Source: Suttonella sp. R2A3 (GTDB taxonomy: Bacteria; Pseudomonadota; Gammaproteobacteria; Cardiobacteriales; Cardiobacteriaceae). Taken from it: a DNA stretch of 64,000 bases. Below are positions 8,175-17,220 of this stretch, one piece after another. A program made the translations under genes and the position numbers. Position 1 is the stretch's first letter. Every line of letters begins with the position of its first letter. The stretch spans positions 1,626,001 to 1,690,000 of the forward strand of contig NZ_CP090975.1 of the NCBI RefSeq assembly GCF_021513215.1, given 5' to 3'. The notes beneath the pieces were generated by a model that was not told the DNA's origin, made no database searches, and was given only the letters and a program-made list of their open reading frames with translations.

Positions 8175-8870
8175 ATGAGACACATAAAGGCAATAGCCAT
8201 TGGTTTAGCGATGTATGTTGTGAGTATCACCGTACTGGCTGACTTCTTTTCTGAAACGAAAATCAAGGCTGAGGAAGGTAATGCGGCCGCGCAATTTAAC
8301 TTAGGCCTATTCTATGCTCAAGGTAAAGAGATCGGGCAAGACTTCGATAAAGCGCGTTACTGGTATCAAAAGGCTGCCGATCAAGGCCTGGCAGCAGCAC
8401 AAAATAATCTTGGTGGACTCTATGATCATGGCATTGGTGTTGCTCAAGATCAAAGCAAGGCGGTAGGCTTGTACACCCAGGCTGCAGAACAAGGTGATGC
8501 TCAGGCGCAATACAATCTCGCGCTGATGTATGAGCAAGGTTATGGGGTTGCGCAAGATTATAGCAAGGCCAAGTATTGGTATGAGCAATCCGCCGAACAA
8601 GGTATTGCTGAATCACTCTATAATCTTGGCGTTATCTATTACAACGGCTACGGTGTTGATCAAGATTACGCAAAAGCGTTTGAACTTTACCAACAAGCTG
8701 CAGAAAAAGGGCTGCCGGATGCGCAAAATAATTTGGCGTTGATGTATTTTGAAGGCCAAGGTGTGGCGCAGGATGTCACAAAAGCTAAGGCATGGTTTAA
8801 AAAATCGTGCGATAGTGGTGATGGGTTAGGCTGTGGTAACTATCGTATTATTGATGAAGCCGGCCTTTAA
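8175..8870 (+). CDS. Exported Sel1-repeat protein 1
   Basis: The 231-residue product has a signal-peptide-like N-terminus (MRHIKAIAIGLAMYVVSITV, probable cleavage after LA). About five Sel1 repeats of roughly 36 residues follow, with the pattern A-x2-YQKAA-x-QG-x2-AQ-NLG-x-MY-x2-G-x-GV-x-QD. These alpha-solenoid repeats mediate protein contacts. The C-terminus has a Cys pair (SCDSGDGLGCGNYR) shared with the two following genes. I use the ATG at 8175 because it follows AAGGAAC and starts the signal peptide. The specific role is unknown. Confidence 0.85.
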   Translation: MRHIKAIAIGLAMYVVSITVLADFFSETKIKAEEGNAAAQFNLGLFYAQGKEIGQDFDKARYWYQKAADQGLAAAQNNLGGLYDHGIGVAQDQSKAVGLYTQAAEQGDAQAQYNLALMYEQGYGVAQDYSKAKYWYEQSAEQGIAESLYNLGVIYYNGYGVDQDYAKAFELYQQAAEKGLPDAQNNLALMYFEGQGVAQDVTKAKAWFKKSCDSGDGLGCGNYRIIDEAGL

Positions 8871-8906
8871 TGGGTGCGCGCTTACTTAACGCCTCTAGTA
8901 AACGGC

Positions 8907-8932
8907 ACTGTCGCGCATGGTGCGACAGTTTT
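8907..8932 (+). terminator. Probable terminator between Sel1 genes 1 and 2
   Basis: An 8-bp stem, ACTGTCGC/GCGACAGT (8907-8914, 8922-8929), is followed by a short T stretch. The T-run is weak, so partial readthrough is likely. Confidence 0.55.
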
Positions 8933-8952
8933 CCAATTTTTAGGATTGAATC

Positions 8953-9651
8953 ATGAATCAAACGATGAACAAGTGGTTTTTATCGTCTGCCTTGTGTGTT
9001 GTGCCAGCACTCAGCCACGCCGATAGCTTTTCTGAAACTAAAACCCGCGCAGAAGCAGGTGATGCGGTAGCGCAAGATGCACTCGGGACCATGTATGCTC
9101 ACGGTGATAACGTCGCGCGGGATTATGACGAGGCGTTGCGTTGGTATAAACAGGCGGTTGCGCAAGGAAATGCTAGTGCACAAAGCCATCTTGGTGATCT
9201 TTATCGCTATGGTTATGGGGTTGAGGAAGATGATCGTGAGGCCGTTCGCTGGTATCAAAAATCCGCTGATCAAGGGTATGCTGAAGGTCAACATAAGCTT
9301 GGTGTGATGTATTCCTTCGGTAGTGGTGTTGATCAGGATTATAGTGCCTCACTACTTTGGGAGACAAAAGCTGCGGAACAAGGTCATAGCGAGGCGCAAT
9401 TTAATATTGGTACCATGTATCACTATGGTGACGGGGTGGAGAAAGATTATGTGCAAGCTGTGCATTGGTATCAACAAGCAGCCGAACAAGACCACGGACC
9501 CGCGCAATATAACCTTGCATCATTGTATTACGCAGGGCAAGGCGTTGAGCAGAACGCAACGCTTGCGAAACAATGGTTAGGAAAATCGTGTGATAATGGT
9601 TTTCGCGAAGCGTGCTTTACCTACCGTCAGCTTGAAGAGCAGGGTTATTGA
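8953..9651 (+). CDS. Exported Sel1-repeat protein 2
   Basis: The 232-residue protein has a signal peptide (MNKWFLSSALCVVPALSHAD, cleavage likely after HA) followed by DSFSETKTRAEAGD, closely matching the first gene's FFSETKIKAEEGN. Five or so Sel1 repeats follow, then the C-terminal Cys-pair motif SCDNGFREACFTYRQLEEQG. It is a paralogue of its neighbours, probably by tandem duplication. The ribosome site TAGGA precedes the ATG at 8953. Confidence 0.85.
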   Translation: MNQTMNKWFLSSALCVVPALSHADSFSETKTRAEAGDAVAQDALGTMYAHGDNVARDYDEALRWYKQAVAQGNASAQSHLGDLYRYGYGVEEDDREAVRWYQKSADQGYAEGQHKLGVMYSFGSGVDQDYSASLLWETKAAEQGHSEAQFNIGTMYHYGDGVEKDYVQAVHWYQQAAEQDHGPAQYNLASLYYAGQGVEQNATLAKQWLGKSCDNGFREACFTYRQLEEQGY

Positions 9652-9696
9652 TGCTCAGGGTAAAAATTGGCTTAACTACCTCCGATAAGGAAAAAT

Positions 9697-10350
9697 ATGG
9701 TACAAATTAAAAAAATAGCGGCGTTTGTCTTAATGATATGCCTTGCAGGAACGCTCTGGGCACATACCGAAGCTAGGCTTCCGATGCAAACAGATTCTGA
9801 AGAGATTCTGAGTGAGGCTGAGCTTGAGCAGATGGTCGAAGGGTTCAAAGCATTAGCTGATGAGGGACAGGCTGAAGCACAACTCAATCTCGGTTTGCTG
9901 TATGAGGTTGGTTTTGTGGTGGAACAGGATTATAGCGAAGCTGCAGACTGGTATCAAAAAGCGGCCGAGCAGGGTAATGCTGATGCGCAAAATAACCTTG
10001 GTGTGCTCTATAGCGATGGGCAGGGCGTTGAACAAGATGAAGATCATGCTGTTCGCTTGTATCAGCAAGCGGCAGAGCAAGGTCATCCTAGTGCGCAAAA
10101 TAATTTAGCGGGTATGTATTTGAGTGGTCGTGGCGTTGCACAAGACGCGCAACAAGCGGTGCAGTGGTATCAAAAAGCGGCAGAACAAAATGAGCCACAG
10201 GCGCAATTTAATTTAGCGGTGATGCTTTACCAGGGCCAAGGCGTTGAACGAGATGTTGATCAGGCGATTAAGTGGTTTGGCGAGGCGTGTCAATATGGCG
10301 ACCAAAGAGCCTGTGGCAATTACCGCCTGCTGAATAAAGAAGCTGAATAA
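9697..10350 (+). CDS. Exported Sel1-repeat protein 3
   Basis: The 217-residue protein has a signal peptide (KKIAAFVLMICLAGTLWAH). A longer acidic stretch than its paralogues (DSEEILSEAELEQMVEGF) precedes four to five Sel1 repeats. The C-terminal Cys pair (ACQYGDQRACGNYRLLNKEA) is conserved. It starts 45 bp after the previous stop, with AAGG as ribosome site, and is likely co-transcribed with it. The role is unknown; Sel1 proteins often act in envelope or secretion-linked contacts. Confidence 0.85.
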   Translation: MVQIKKIAAFVLMICLAGTLWAHTEARLPMQTDSEEILSEAELEQMVEGFKALADEGQAEAQLNLGLLYEVGFVVEQDYSEAADWYQKAAEQGNADAQNNLGVLYSDGQGVEQDEDHAVRLYQQAAEQGHPSAQNNLAGMYLSGRGVAQDAQQAVQWYQKAAEQNEPQAQFNLAVMLYQGQGVERDVDQAIKWFGEACQYGDQRACGNYRLLNKEAE

Positions 10351-10459
10351 AGCGACTGTCTTGTCTCGTTAATCAGGTATCAGTAAACCCAAAAAGCGGG
10401 CTATTCAGCTTGGCACGGGTGTATGATAACCCTTTGTAGGCGTGCTTTGAGGAGTGGTT

Positions 10460-11134
10460 ATGCTTTTTGCCGTCATTGGTTTGGGTGTATTTGGGCGCAG
10501 CGCAGCTATCGAGCTACAGTCGATGGGCAATACGGTGATTGGCGTAGATATCGACGCACAAGAAGTCGATCGGTTGAGCGATGCGTTAACGCACTGTGTG
10601 ATCGCTGATGCAACCGATCGTAGTACGCTGGAAGAGCTTAATCTCACGCAATGTGATGGGGTGTTGGTGAGTATTGGTGATAATTTAGAAGCCAGTGTGC
10701 TTTGCACGCTTAATCTGCGCGATATGGGGGTGCACAATGTGTGGGTAAAGGCGAAAAGCGATGCCCATCATGCTATTTTATCCGCGCTCAATGTACGACG
10801 CATTGTGCATCCGGAGCAAGATATGGGCAAACGTATCGCGCAGGCGATGAATTACCCGATGGTGCTCGATCATATGGCGTTAGGTGATGGCCTGTATGTG
10901 ATTCATGTGCTGGCGAAAGCGTATTTTCATGGCCGTAACGTACGAGAAGCGTTTGCTGATTTACATGATATTGATGTGTTCATGGTGAAACGTGGTACGG
11001 AAGTGCTGCCTTGTCACGATGAGGATTTCATTATCAAAGCCGGCGATCATTTGCTACTCGGTGGGACGCTTGATGCGCTGCGCGAGTTGAGTAAAACCAT
11101 GAAATCTTATGACCGTGCGCACGACAAATTATGA
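10460..11134 (+). CDS. ktrA: KtrA-type K+ channel regulatory subunit (TrkA family, RCK domains)
   Basis: The 224-residue protein has an N-terminal Rossmann RCK domain (FAVIGLGVFGRSAAIEL, then VIGVDID with the acidic residue that holds the nucleotide ribose). A C-terminal TrkA_C domain ends DHLLLGGTLDALRELSK. One RCK_N plus one RCK_C is the Ktr layout rather than the duplicated TrkA layout. It should form a cytosolic ring gating KtrB in response to nucleotides. I start at the ATG at 10460 after GAGGAG. It overlaps ktrB by 4 bp. Confidence 0.85.
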   Translation: MLFAVIGLGVFGRSAAIELQSMGNTVIGVDIDAQEVDRLSDALTHCVIADATDRSTLEELNLTQCDGVLVSIGDNLEASVLCTLNLRDMGVHNVWVKAKSDAHHAILSALNVRRIVHPEQDMGKRIAQAMNYPMVLDHMALGDGLYVIHVLAKAYFHGRNVREAFADLHDIDVFMVKRGTEVLPCHDEDFIIKAGDHLLLGGTLDALRELSKTMKSYDRAHDKL

Positions 11135-12450
11135 TGTCTCGCTTTTTATTTAAGCACCCCCCGCTGATTCTCACCGTAGGTTTTTTGCTGTTGATCGCGC
11201 TCGGTGCGGTCTTGCTCTCGCTGCCCTTTGCCGCAAAAGAAGATATTGGCGCAACGCATGCGCTTTTTACCGCGACTTCAGCGGTCACAGTCACCGGTTT
11301 GGCAGTGGTTGATACCGCGCAATTTACCCTGTTTGGGCAAATCGTGATTATGTTGCTGATTCAATTTGGCGGTTTGGGCTTTATGACCTTTGCGGTGTTG
11401 GCGATGCTCAGCTTGCAGCGTCAGTTGAGTATGGCTGGGCAAATGGCGGCGCAAGAAGCATTTGGACAAGTGAGCTTGAATAAGATCACTTCCACCGCAG
11501 TGTCTGTGGTGAAAATCGCGCTGTTCTTTGAAGGCCTGGCTTTTGTGGTGCTGAGTATTTATTGGGGACGTGAGCTTGGCTGGGTGCAGGGGATGTATCA
11601 AGGCCTGTTTTACACCATTTCGGCATTTAATAACGCCGGGTTTGCGCTTAGTGCGGATAGTTTGATGCCTTATGTGGATAGTGTGGTGGTGAACCTGACG
11701 ATCACCACCTTAATTATGGTTGGTGGCTTAGGGTTTCTTGTGCTGATGGATATCCGTGCGCAGCAACGCTGGCAGCGTTTTAGTGTCAATACCAAGGTGG
11801 TGCTGATTGCTACCGTGGTGCTGAATATACTTGCGTTTGTGCTGCTATGGGTGTTGGAATACGATAATGCTAATACGCTTGGTGGGTTGAGCGTTGGTGA
11901 TCAAGCTTTAGCGGCGTGGTTCCAGACAATCACACCGCGCACTGCAGGGTTTAATACATTAAATACCGCTGAGCTCACCGACGGCAGCACGTTTTTAACG
12001 ATTGTGCTGATGTTTATCGGTGGTGGCTCGCTATCGACCGCAAGTGGGTTAAAATTAGGCACATTTGTTGTATTATTACTCACCACGCGCGCGTATTTGC
12101 GACAGCAAAATCAAGTAACGGTATTTGCGCGTAGTGTTCCCGAGCGGCAAGTAAAAAAAGCGCTGGCGATGACTATCATCACCGGCATTATGATTATGGT
12201 GAGTGTGTTTATCTTGTTGGTTATTGAAGAGCGGCATAGTTTTTTGGATGTGGTGTTTGAAGTGGTTTCTGCATTGAGTACGGTGGGTTTATCTCGAGGG
12301 TTAACCTCACAGCTTTCGTCATTAGGCGAATGGGTGTTGATGGCGATGATGTTTGCCGGGCGAATTGGACCACTAACCTTGGCCTATTTTATTGCGTTGC
12401 CCAAAAAATCACGTGTGCAATACGCGCAAACCTCCATTCAGGTGGGCTAA
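11131..12450 (+). CDS. ktrB: KtrB-type K+ transporter pore subunit (TrkH family)
   Basis: The 439-residue membrane protein has the four pore-loop repeats of the TrkH/Ktr superfamily, each with a central Gly: TSAVTVTGLAVVD, SAFNNAGFAL, TPRTAGFNTL and SALSTVGLSRG. It mediates K+ uptake, usually coupled to Na+, with KtrA. Translation is coupled to ktrA through ATGA. Its length matches KtrB (about 440-450) rather than TrkH (about 480). Confidence 0.88.
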   Translation: MMSRFLFKHPPLILTVGFLLLIALGAVLLSLPFAAKEDIGATHALFTATSAVTVTGLAVVDTAQFTLFGQIVIMLLIQFGGLGFMTFAVLAMLSLQRQLSMAGQMAAQEAFGQVSLNKITSTAVSVVKIALFFEGLAFVVLSIYWGRELGWVQGMYQGLFYTISAFNNAGFALSADSLMPYVDSVVVNLTITTLIMVGGLGFLVLMDIRAQQRWQRFSVNTKVVLIATVVLNILAFVLLWVLEYDNANTLGGLSVGDQALAAWFQTITPRTAGFNTLNTAELTDGSTFLTIVLMFIGGGSLSTASGLKLGTFVVLLLTTRAYLRQQNQVTVFARSVPERQVKKALAMTIITGIMIMVSVFILLVIEERHSFLDVVFEVVSALSTVGLSRGLTSQLSSLGEWVLMAMMFAGRIGPLTLAYFIALPKKSRVQYAQTSIQVG

Positions 12451-13797
12451 ATGCGCAACCAATCCACACTATTTAGCCAGCTATGGCGCAGCATCACGCT
12501 TGGCATTCCACTGATTGCGACACAGCTGCTTGGCTATGCGCCAACGGTTATCGATACAATCATGGCCGGCGATGATAGTCCGCTGACTCAGGCAAGCGTT
12601 GGCTTGGCCGGGCAAATTTATTCGATGATTTTCTTATTCATGCTTGGGACCACGATTGCGATCTCGGCAACGGTATCGCATTATCACGGCAACGGCGACG
12701 CGCGGCGTATTCGGCGTAGTTTCCAGCAAGGGCTGTGGTTGAGTATCTTGCTCGGCGTGCTGACCTTTTTCCTCGTTTTATTGGCCTCGAATGTGCCGTA
12801 TTGGATTGGTACAGTACCCAACGTTGCCCGCGAAGCTAATCATTATCTGCTGGTGATGGCGCCGGGTGCGGCGATTTTTGTTGTTGCGTTAAGCGGACGA
12901 TTTTTCCTAGAAGGCATGGCGCATCCGCGCAGCAATATTATTATTCAGGTGTCGCTGTTGCCGGTGAATATCATCGGTAACTATGTGTTTCTTACCGGCT
13001 GGTGGATTTTCCCAAAACTCGGCGTTCCTGGAATGGCGCTTGCCACGATTACCACCTTTATCCTCTATGCGTTGTTGCTGTTTTATGGGATTTACCGCAA
13101 TCCGCGTTGGCGCAATTTACGTCTATTTCAATCATTTGCACCGATTGATTGGCTGCAAATTCGTCTGTTGCTCAAGGTCGGGGTGCCGATTGCGGTGGCG
13201 ATTGTCATGGAAGCCGGGTTATTTAATGTGATTGGTTTGATCGTCAGTCGCGATGGTGAGTTGATCACTGCAGCGAATCAGATTGCGCTGAATTTATCCG
13301 GCATGATGTTTATGCTGCCTTTGGGCTTATCGTCAGCGATGACCATTCGTGCGGCTAATGAGCAAGGGCGCGGCGATTATCGCGCGGTTTATCATGTGGC
13401 GCTTGGTGGGATTATTCTCGGAGTGCTCTTGATGTGTGTGTCGGCAAGTGTATTGATCAGTTTGCGTGAATCAATTGCTGCACTCTATACCGATAATGCT
13501 GAGATTATCGGTATAGTCAGCAGTGTGCTGGCGATTATTGCCATTTTTCAGATCGCCGATGGTACACAAGTAATCGCCGCCGGGATTCTACGTGGATTGC
13601 AAGATACCCGTGTGGCGATGTACTTCGCGATTCTCGGGTATTGGATTTTAGGCTTTCCGGCCGGGTTAACCTTTGCTTATGTGTTTGACTTTGGGCTCTA
13701 CGGCTTGTGGGGCGGGCTTGCTGTTGGACTGGCGATTAATGCCGTGCTGGGTTCATGGCGGGTGTTTTCTCTGATTAAACACAAGCAATCGACTTAA
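12451..13797 (+). CDS. MATE-family multidrug/cation antiporter (NorM-like)
   Basis: The 448-residue protein has about twelve hydrophobic segments in two homologous halves. The MATE signatures are present: IDTIMAGDDSPLTQASVGLA in the first half and a long loop followed by LIVSRDGELITAANQIALN in the second. MATE proteins export cationic drugs using Na+ or H+ gradients. It starts on the base after the ktrB stop, so it is probably in the same transcript. The substrate is not predictable. Confidence 0.85.
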   Translation: MRNQSTLFSQLWRSITLGIPLIATQLLGYAPTVIDTIMAGDDSPLTQASVGLAGQIYSMIFLFMLGTTIAISATVSHYHGNGDARRIRRSFQQGLWLSILLGVLTFFLVLLASNVPYWIGTVPNVAREANHYLLVMAPGAAIFVVALSGRFFLEGMAHPRSNIIIQVSLLPVNIIGNYVFLTGWWIFPKLGVPGMALATITTFILYALLLFYGIYRNPRWRNLRLFQSFAPIDWLQIRLLLKVGVPIAVAIVMEAGLFNVIGLIVSRDGELITAANQIALNLSGMMFMLPLGLSSAMTIRAANEQGRGDYRAVYHVALGGIILGVLLMCVSASVLISLRESIAALYTDNAEIIGIVSSVLAIIAIFQIADGTQVIAAGILRGLQDTRVAMYFAILGYWILGFPAGLTFAYVFDFGLYGLWGGLAVGLAINAVLGSWRVFSLIKHKQST

Positions 13798-13919
13798 ATT
13801 GCTTTGTCTTAACATTAACGCAGCTGCGGATTAAGAAAAGACAACGCAATAATATCGATGCATGAATTAACGTAGTGGCGTATCAAGTACTTAAGCTGAC
13901 GAACTTTAGGAGGTAGGTT

Positions 13920-15371
13920 ATGCTCCATTTATCTGATAAATCATTATTAAAATCAAAATGTTTGATCGAAGACGGCTGGTATGGCGCAACAGATCAGGCT
14001 GAGATTGCAGTCACCAATCCTTTTAATGGCGATGTGCTTTCTCATGTGCCGCAGCTGAGCGCTGAACAAATCACCTCGGTGATTCAGTTCGCGAGTAAAA
14101 CACAAAAATCCTGGGCGCGGCGAACCGCTGAGGATCGTGCGCAGTTGATGCACTGCTGGGCGGATTTAATTGATGAACACACCCAGGACCTTGCCGCGAT
14201 CATGACCGCAGAACAAGGTAAGCCGCTTAAAGAATCACTCGGCGAAATACGTTATGCGAACAGCTTTATTCGCTGGTTTGCTGAAGAAGGAAAACGCGTC
14301 TATGGTGATACGATTCCGGCGAAATCGCCCGATTTGCGTTATGTGGTGATCAAGCAGCCTGTTGGTGTATGTGCAGCGATTACGCCATGGAATTTCCCGG
14401 CTGCGATGATTACGCGCAAAGTCGCGCCAGCTATGGCAGTGGGTTGTACCAGTATTGTCAAACCGGCAACCGAAACCCCATTAACCGCGCTAGCGATAGG
14501 TGAACTGGCGCTGCGCGCAGGGATTCCAGCCGGTGTGCTGCAAATTGTTACCGGTAAATCCTCAGAGATTGGCGGGGTGCTTACCTCAAGCGTTGAGGTG
14601 CAGAAATTATCGTTTACCGGCTCAACCGAGGTTGGGCGAACGCTGATGGCACAATGCGCACCCACCTTGAAAAAACTCTCCATGGAACTCGGTGGCAATG
14701 CACCATTTATTGTTTTTGCGGATGCGGATATTGATGCAGCAGTCGATGGTCTTATCGCCTCGAAATACCGTAACGCCGGACAAACGTGTATCTGTGCGAA
14801 CCGTATTTACATCGAGCAGAGCATTGCTGAAGCATGTATCGCTAAGTTAAGCGACAAAGTGCGTGCGTTGCGCGTTGGCGATGGAGCACAAGAGCAAACC
14901 GATATTGGGCCGCTGATTAATAAAGATGCGCTTGATAAAAATAAAGCGCTGGTCGCTGATGCGCTGGAAAAAGGCGCACAATGTGTGCTTGGTGGTCATC
15001 CTCACGAAGCCTCAGCATTGAGTTTCGAGCCAACCATCTTAACCGGTATCACGCAAGAAATGCGGATCGCCCATGAAGAAATCTTTGGCCCGATTGCCGT
15101 GATTAATACCTTTACTAGCGAAGAAGCAGTGATTGCTGCAGCTAATGATACGGAGTTTGGATTGGCGGCTTATTTTTATACCAACGATGCCGCAAGGTCC
15201 TGGCGGGTTATGGAGCGGCTTGACTATGGTATGGTGGGTCATAATACCGGGTTGATTTCAACTGAAGTAGCGCCATTTGGTGGGGTCAAACAATCTGGGT
15301 TTGGCCGTGAAGGCTCAAAATATGGCATCGAAGAATATCTCAACATCAAATATTGGTGCACCAGCGTCTAG
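13920..15371 (+). CDS. gabD: Succinate-semialdehyde dehydrogenase (NADP+ type)
   Basis: The 483-residue aldehyde dehydrogenase has the NAD(P)-binding loop FTGSTEVGRTLM, the general-base Glu in LSMELGGNAPFIVF and the catalytic Cys in NAGQTCICANR. The extra Cys two residues after the catalytic Cys is typical of GabD-type enzymes. It oxidises succinate semialdehyde to succinate, feeding SdhCDAB further along. It has a strong AGGAGGT site and appears monocistronic; no gabT neighbour is seen. A related semialdehyde substrate is possible. Confidence 0.85.
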   Translation: MLHLSDKSLLKSKCLIEDGWYGATDQAEIAVTNPFNGDVLSHVPQLSAEQITSVIQFASKTQKSWARRTAEDRAQLMHCWADLIDEHTQDLAAIMTAEQGKPLKESLGEIRYANSFIRWFAEEGKRVYGDTIPAKSPDLRYVVIKQPVGVCAAITPWNFPAAMITRKVAPAMAVGCTSIVKPATETPLTALAIGELALRAGIPAGVLQIVTGKSSEIGGVLTSSVEVQKLSFTGSTEVGRTLMAQCAPTLKKLSMELGGNAPFIVFADADIDAAVDGLIASKYRNAGQTCICANRIYIEQSIAEACIAKLSDKVRALRVGDGAQEQTDIGPLINKDALDKNKALVADALEKGAQCVLGGHPHEASALSFEPTILTGITQEMRIAHEEIFGPIAVINTFTSEEAVIAAANDTEFGLAAYFYTNDAARSWRVMERLDYGMVGHNTGLISTEVAPFGGVKQSGFGREGSKYGIEEYLNIKYWCTSV

Positions 15372-15527
15372 TTTACTTAAACTCAAATCTGATCGTTGTG
15401 CTAAAACCAAGGTGGTTCACCATTTCTTAATGGCGTCTTAGACTGCTTTGTTGTACGTTAAGAGGCGTCAAAGGCGCGTTAGGTAAGTGGCTCTTTGCAT
15501 AGCGTTTTTTAACTAATGGAGGTTGAT

Positions 15528-15779
15528 ATGAGTATTATTGCTTGGTTAGTTGTTGGATTGGTTGCTGGTTGGCTTGCAGGTTTGGTTGTTAAAGGCGGCG
15601 GTTTCGGGCTGATTGGCGATATTATTGTTGGCGTGATTGGTGCGTTTATTGGTGGTTGGCTCGGTGGCGTGCTGGGTTTTGCCACTCAAACATCCGGCAT
15701 TAATTTGCCGACGATTGGTACGGCCTTTTTAGGCGCCGTTGTTTTGTTGGCGATTTTAAAAATGATTAAACGTGCCTAG
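15528..15779 (+). CDS. GlsB/YeaQ/YmgE-family small membrane protein
   Basis: The 83-residue Gly-rich protein has three hydrophobic segments, beginning SIIAWLVVGLVAGWLAGLVV and ending with a short basic tail. This is the transglycosylase-associated (GlsB/YeaQ) family, often stress-induced, with unknown function. I start at the ATG at 15528 because GGAGG lies eight bases before it. The ATG at 15516 would contain that ribosome site. Confidence 0.85.
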   Translation: MSIIAWLVVGLVAGWLAGLVVKGGGFGLIGDIIVGVIGAFIGGWLGGVLGFATQTSGINLPTIGTAFLGAVVLLAILKMIKRA

Positions 15780-15799
15780 TTTTAAGCGTAAAACGTTGC

Positions 15800-15832
15800 A
15801 AAGGGTGGTCTGTGATAGGCCACCCTTTTTTT
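15800..15832. terminator. Terminator between the convergent GlsB-like gene and astB
   Basis: The stem AAGGGTGGTC/GGCCACCCTT, with one G-T pair and a 7-nt loop, is followed by seven Ts on the plus strand. The T-run overlaps the astB stop codon on the other strand, so the site may also limit minus-strand transcription, though the T stretch is weak that way. Confidence 0.85.
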
Positions 15833-17147
15833 AGGCGTATAAGTCGGGTAATTGCAAAATATCGCTAAGTTCAGTGAGTGCGGCGTGTGTTTCGCTTAAA
15901 AGTGCAGAGTCGCCGAGTTCTTCAGGATTGAGTTGATCGCGATAATGGCGCGTTACCCAATCGCACAATGTGGCGTATAAATCTTCAGTGAGTAACACAT
16001 TACCTGAAAGGGCGGCTATCTCACGCTCAGTAAGCACCACCCGCAAACGCAAACACGCAGGCCCGCCGCCATTAGCCATCGATTGGCGCACGTCGAAATA
16101 GCGCACGTCAGCAATCGAAGGATGTTGGCGCAGAGTATGCTCTAGGTAGCGTTGTACGCTGGGATAATCTTGGCAGTTGCTCGGGGCGATGAGTACCTGC
16201 TGATCGCCTAAGCTGACCAGTTGTGAATTAAATAAATAACTCCCCACAGCATCAGAGACCGGAACAGCATCACGTGGCACTTCAATCACGCTAAAATCAG
16301 CACCACAACGCGCTTGTAGCGCGTTATAAACTGCCGCTTGATCGACAAAGGCATCCTGGTGAGTGAATAAAACCTGACGATTACCCACAGAAATCACATC
16401 GTTATGAAACACGCCGGCATCAATCACCGCAGGATTTTGCTGGGCAAACACGCATTGATCTTCGGCAAGACCATGCAGGCGTGCGATCGCTTCAAAGCTT
16501 TCACGGGTTTGGCGAGCAGGAAAGTTCTTAGGCGCAGCGCCACCACTAAATACCGATTTACCGTACACAAAAAAGTGCACCCCAGCATCGCCATACTCAC
16601 GACAAAAGCGGGTGTGATTCGCTGCACCTTCATCGCTGTGAATGCCATCAGGTAGCGCCTGATGATGAGCAAAATGCTCAGGGTTAGCAAAAATCGCTTT
16701 TAAGCTACGTGCCGTTTGTGCAACTTCCATCGCACGGTGCGGCATAGAGAGTAAGTTTGCCGGCGTGAAATGAACGCGACCATCAGCGGTATCGGCCGAA
16801 GGTGCAATCGTTGCCGCATTGGCGACCCACATATTCGACGCCGAATGGCAAATATTGCGGTATTCACGATGGTCTTTGAGGCTGTTTAACACAGCGCTAT
16901 CGTTACCAGTAAACCCTAGCGCGCGTAAATAAGGCATATACGGACGCACATGCGGCGGCAAAACGCCTTGTTTTAGCCCGCTGTCAGCAAGCGCTTTCAT
17001 CTTAGCGAGTCCTTGCAGGGCGGCTTGTTTGGGCGATGACGCCTGGCCTTTATTGTTCGCTGAGGCAACGTTGCCAAATGATAAGCCGGCATAGTTGTGC
17101 GTGTTACCAACCAGGCCATCAAAATTAATTTCGTGAGCCGTACTCAT
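15831..17147 (-). CDS. astB: N-succinylarginine dihydrolase
   Basis: The 438-residue protein opens EINFDGLVGNTHNYAGLSFG and contains NGGGPACLRLRVVL, whose Cys is the expected nucleophile of this guanidine-modifying fold. AstB converts N2-succinylarginine to N2-succinylornithine, CO2 and two NH3, the second AST step. It is last in the operon, 73 bp after astD, with an AGAGGAA site. Confidence 0.95.
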   Translation of the reverse strand: MSTAHEINFDGLVGNTHNYAGLSFGNVASANNKGQASSPKQAALQGLAKMKALADSGLKQGVLPPHVRPYMPYLRALGFTGNDSAVLNSLKDHREYRNICHSASNMWVANAATIAPSADTADGRVHFTPANLLSMPHRAMEVAQTARSLKAIFANPEHFAHHQALPDGIHSDEGAANHTRFCREYGDAGVHFFVYGKSVFSGGAAPKNFPARQTRESFEAIARLHGLAEDQCVFAQQNPAVIDAGVFHNDVISVGNRQVLFTHQDAFVDQAAVYNALQARCGADFSVIEVPRDAVPVSDAVGSYLFNSQLVSLGDQQVLIAPSNCQDYPSVQRYLEHTLRQHPSIADVRYFDVRQSMANGGGPACLRLRVVLTEREIAALSGNVLLTEDLYATLCDWVTRHYRDQLNPEELGDSALLSETHAALTELSDILQLPDLYA

Positions 17148-17220
17148 GCTATTCCTCTATTCGTTATCGTGCGCTTACGTATCAGTAGCGCGTGTTCGTG
17201 TGTTTTGATTGTCGTAATGA

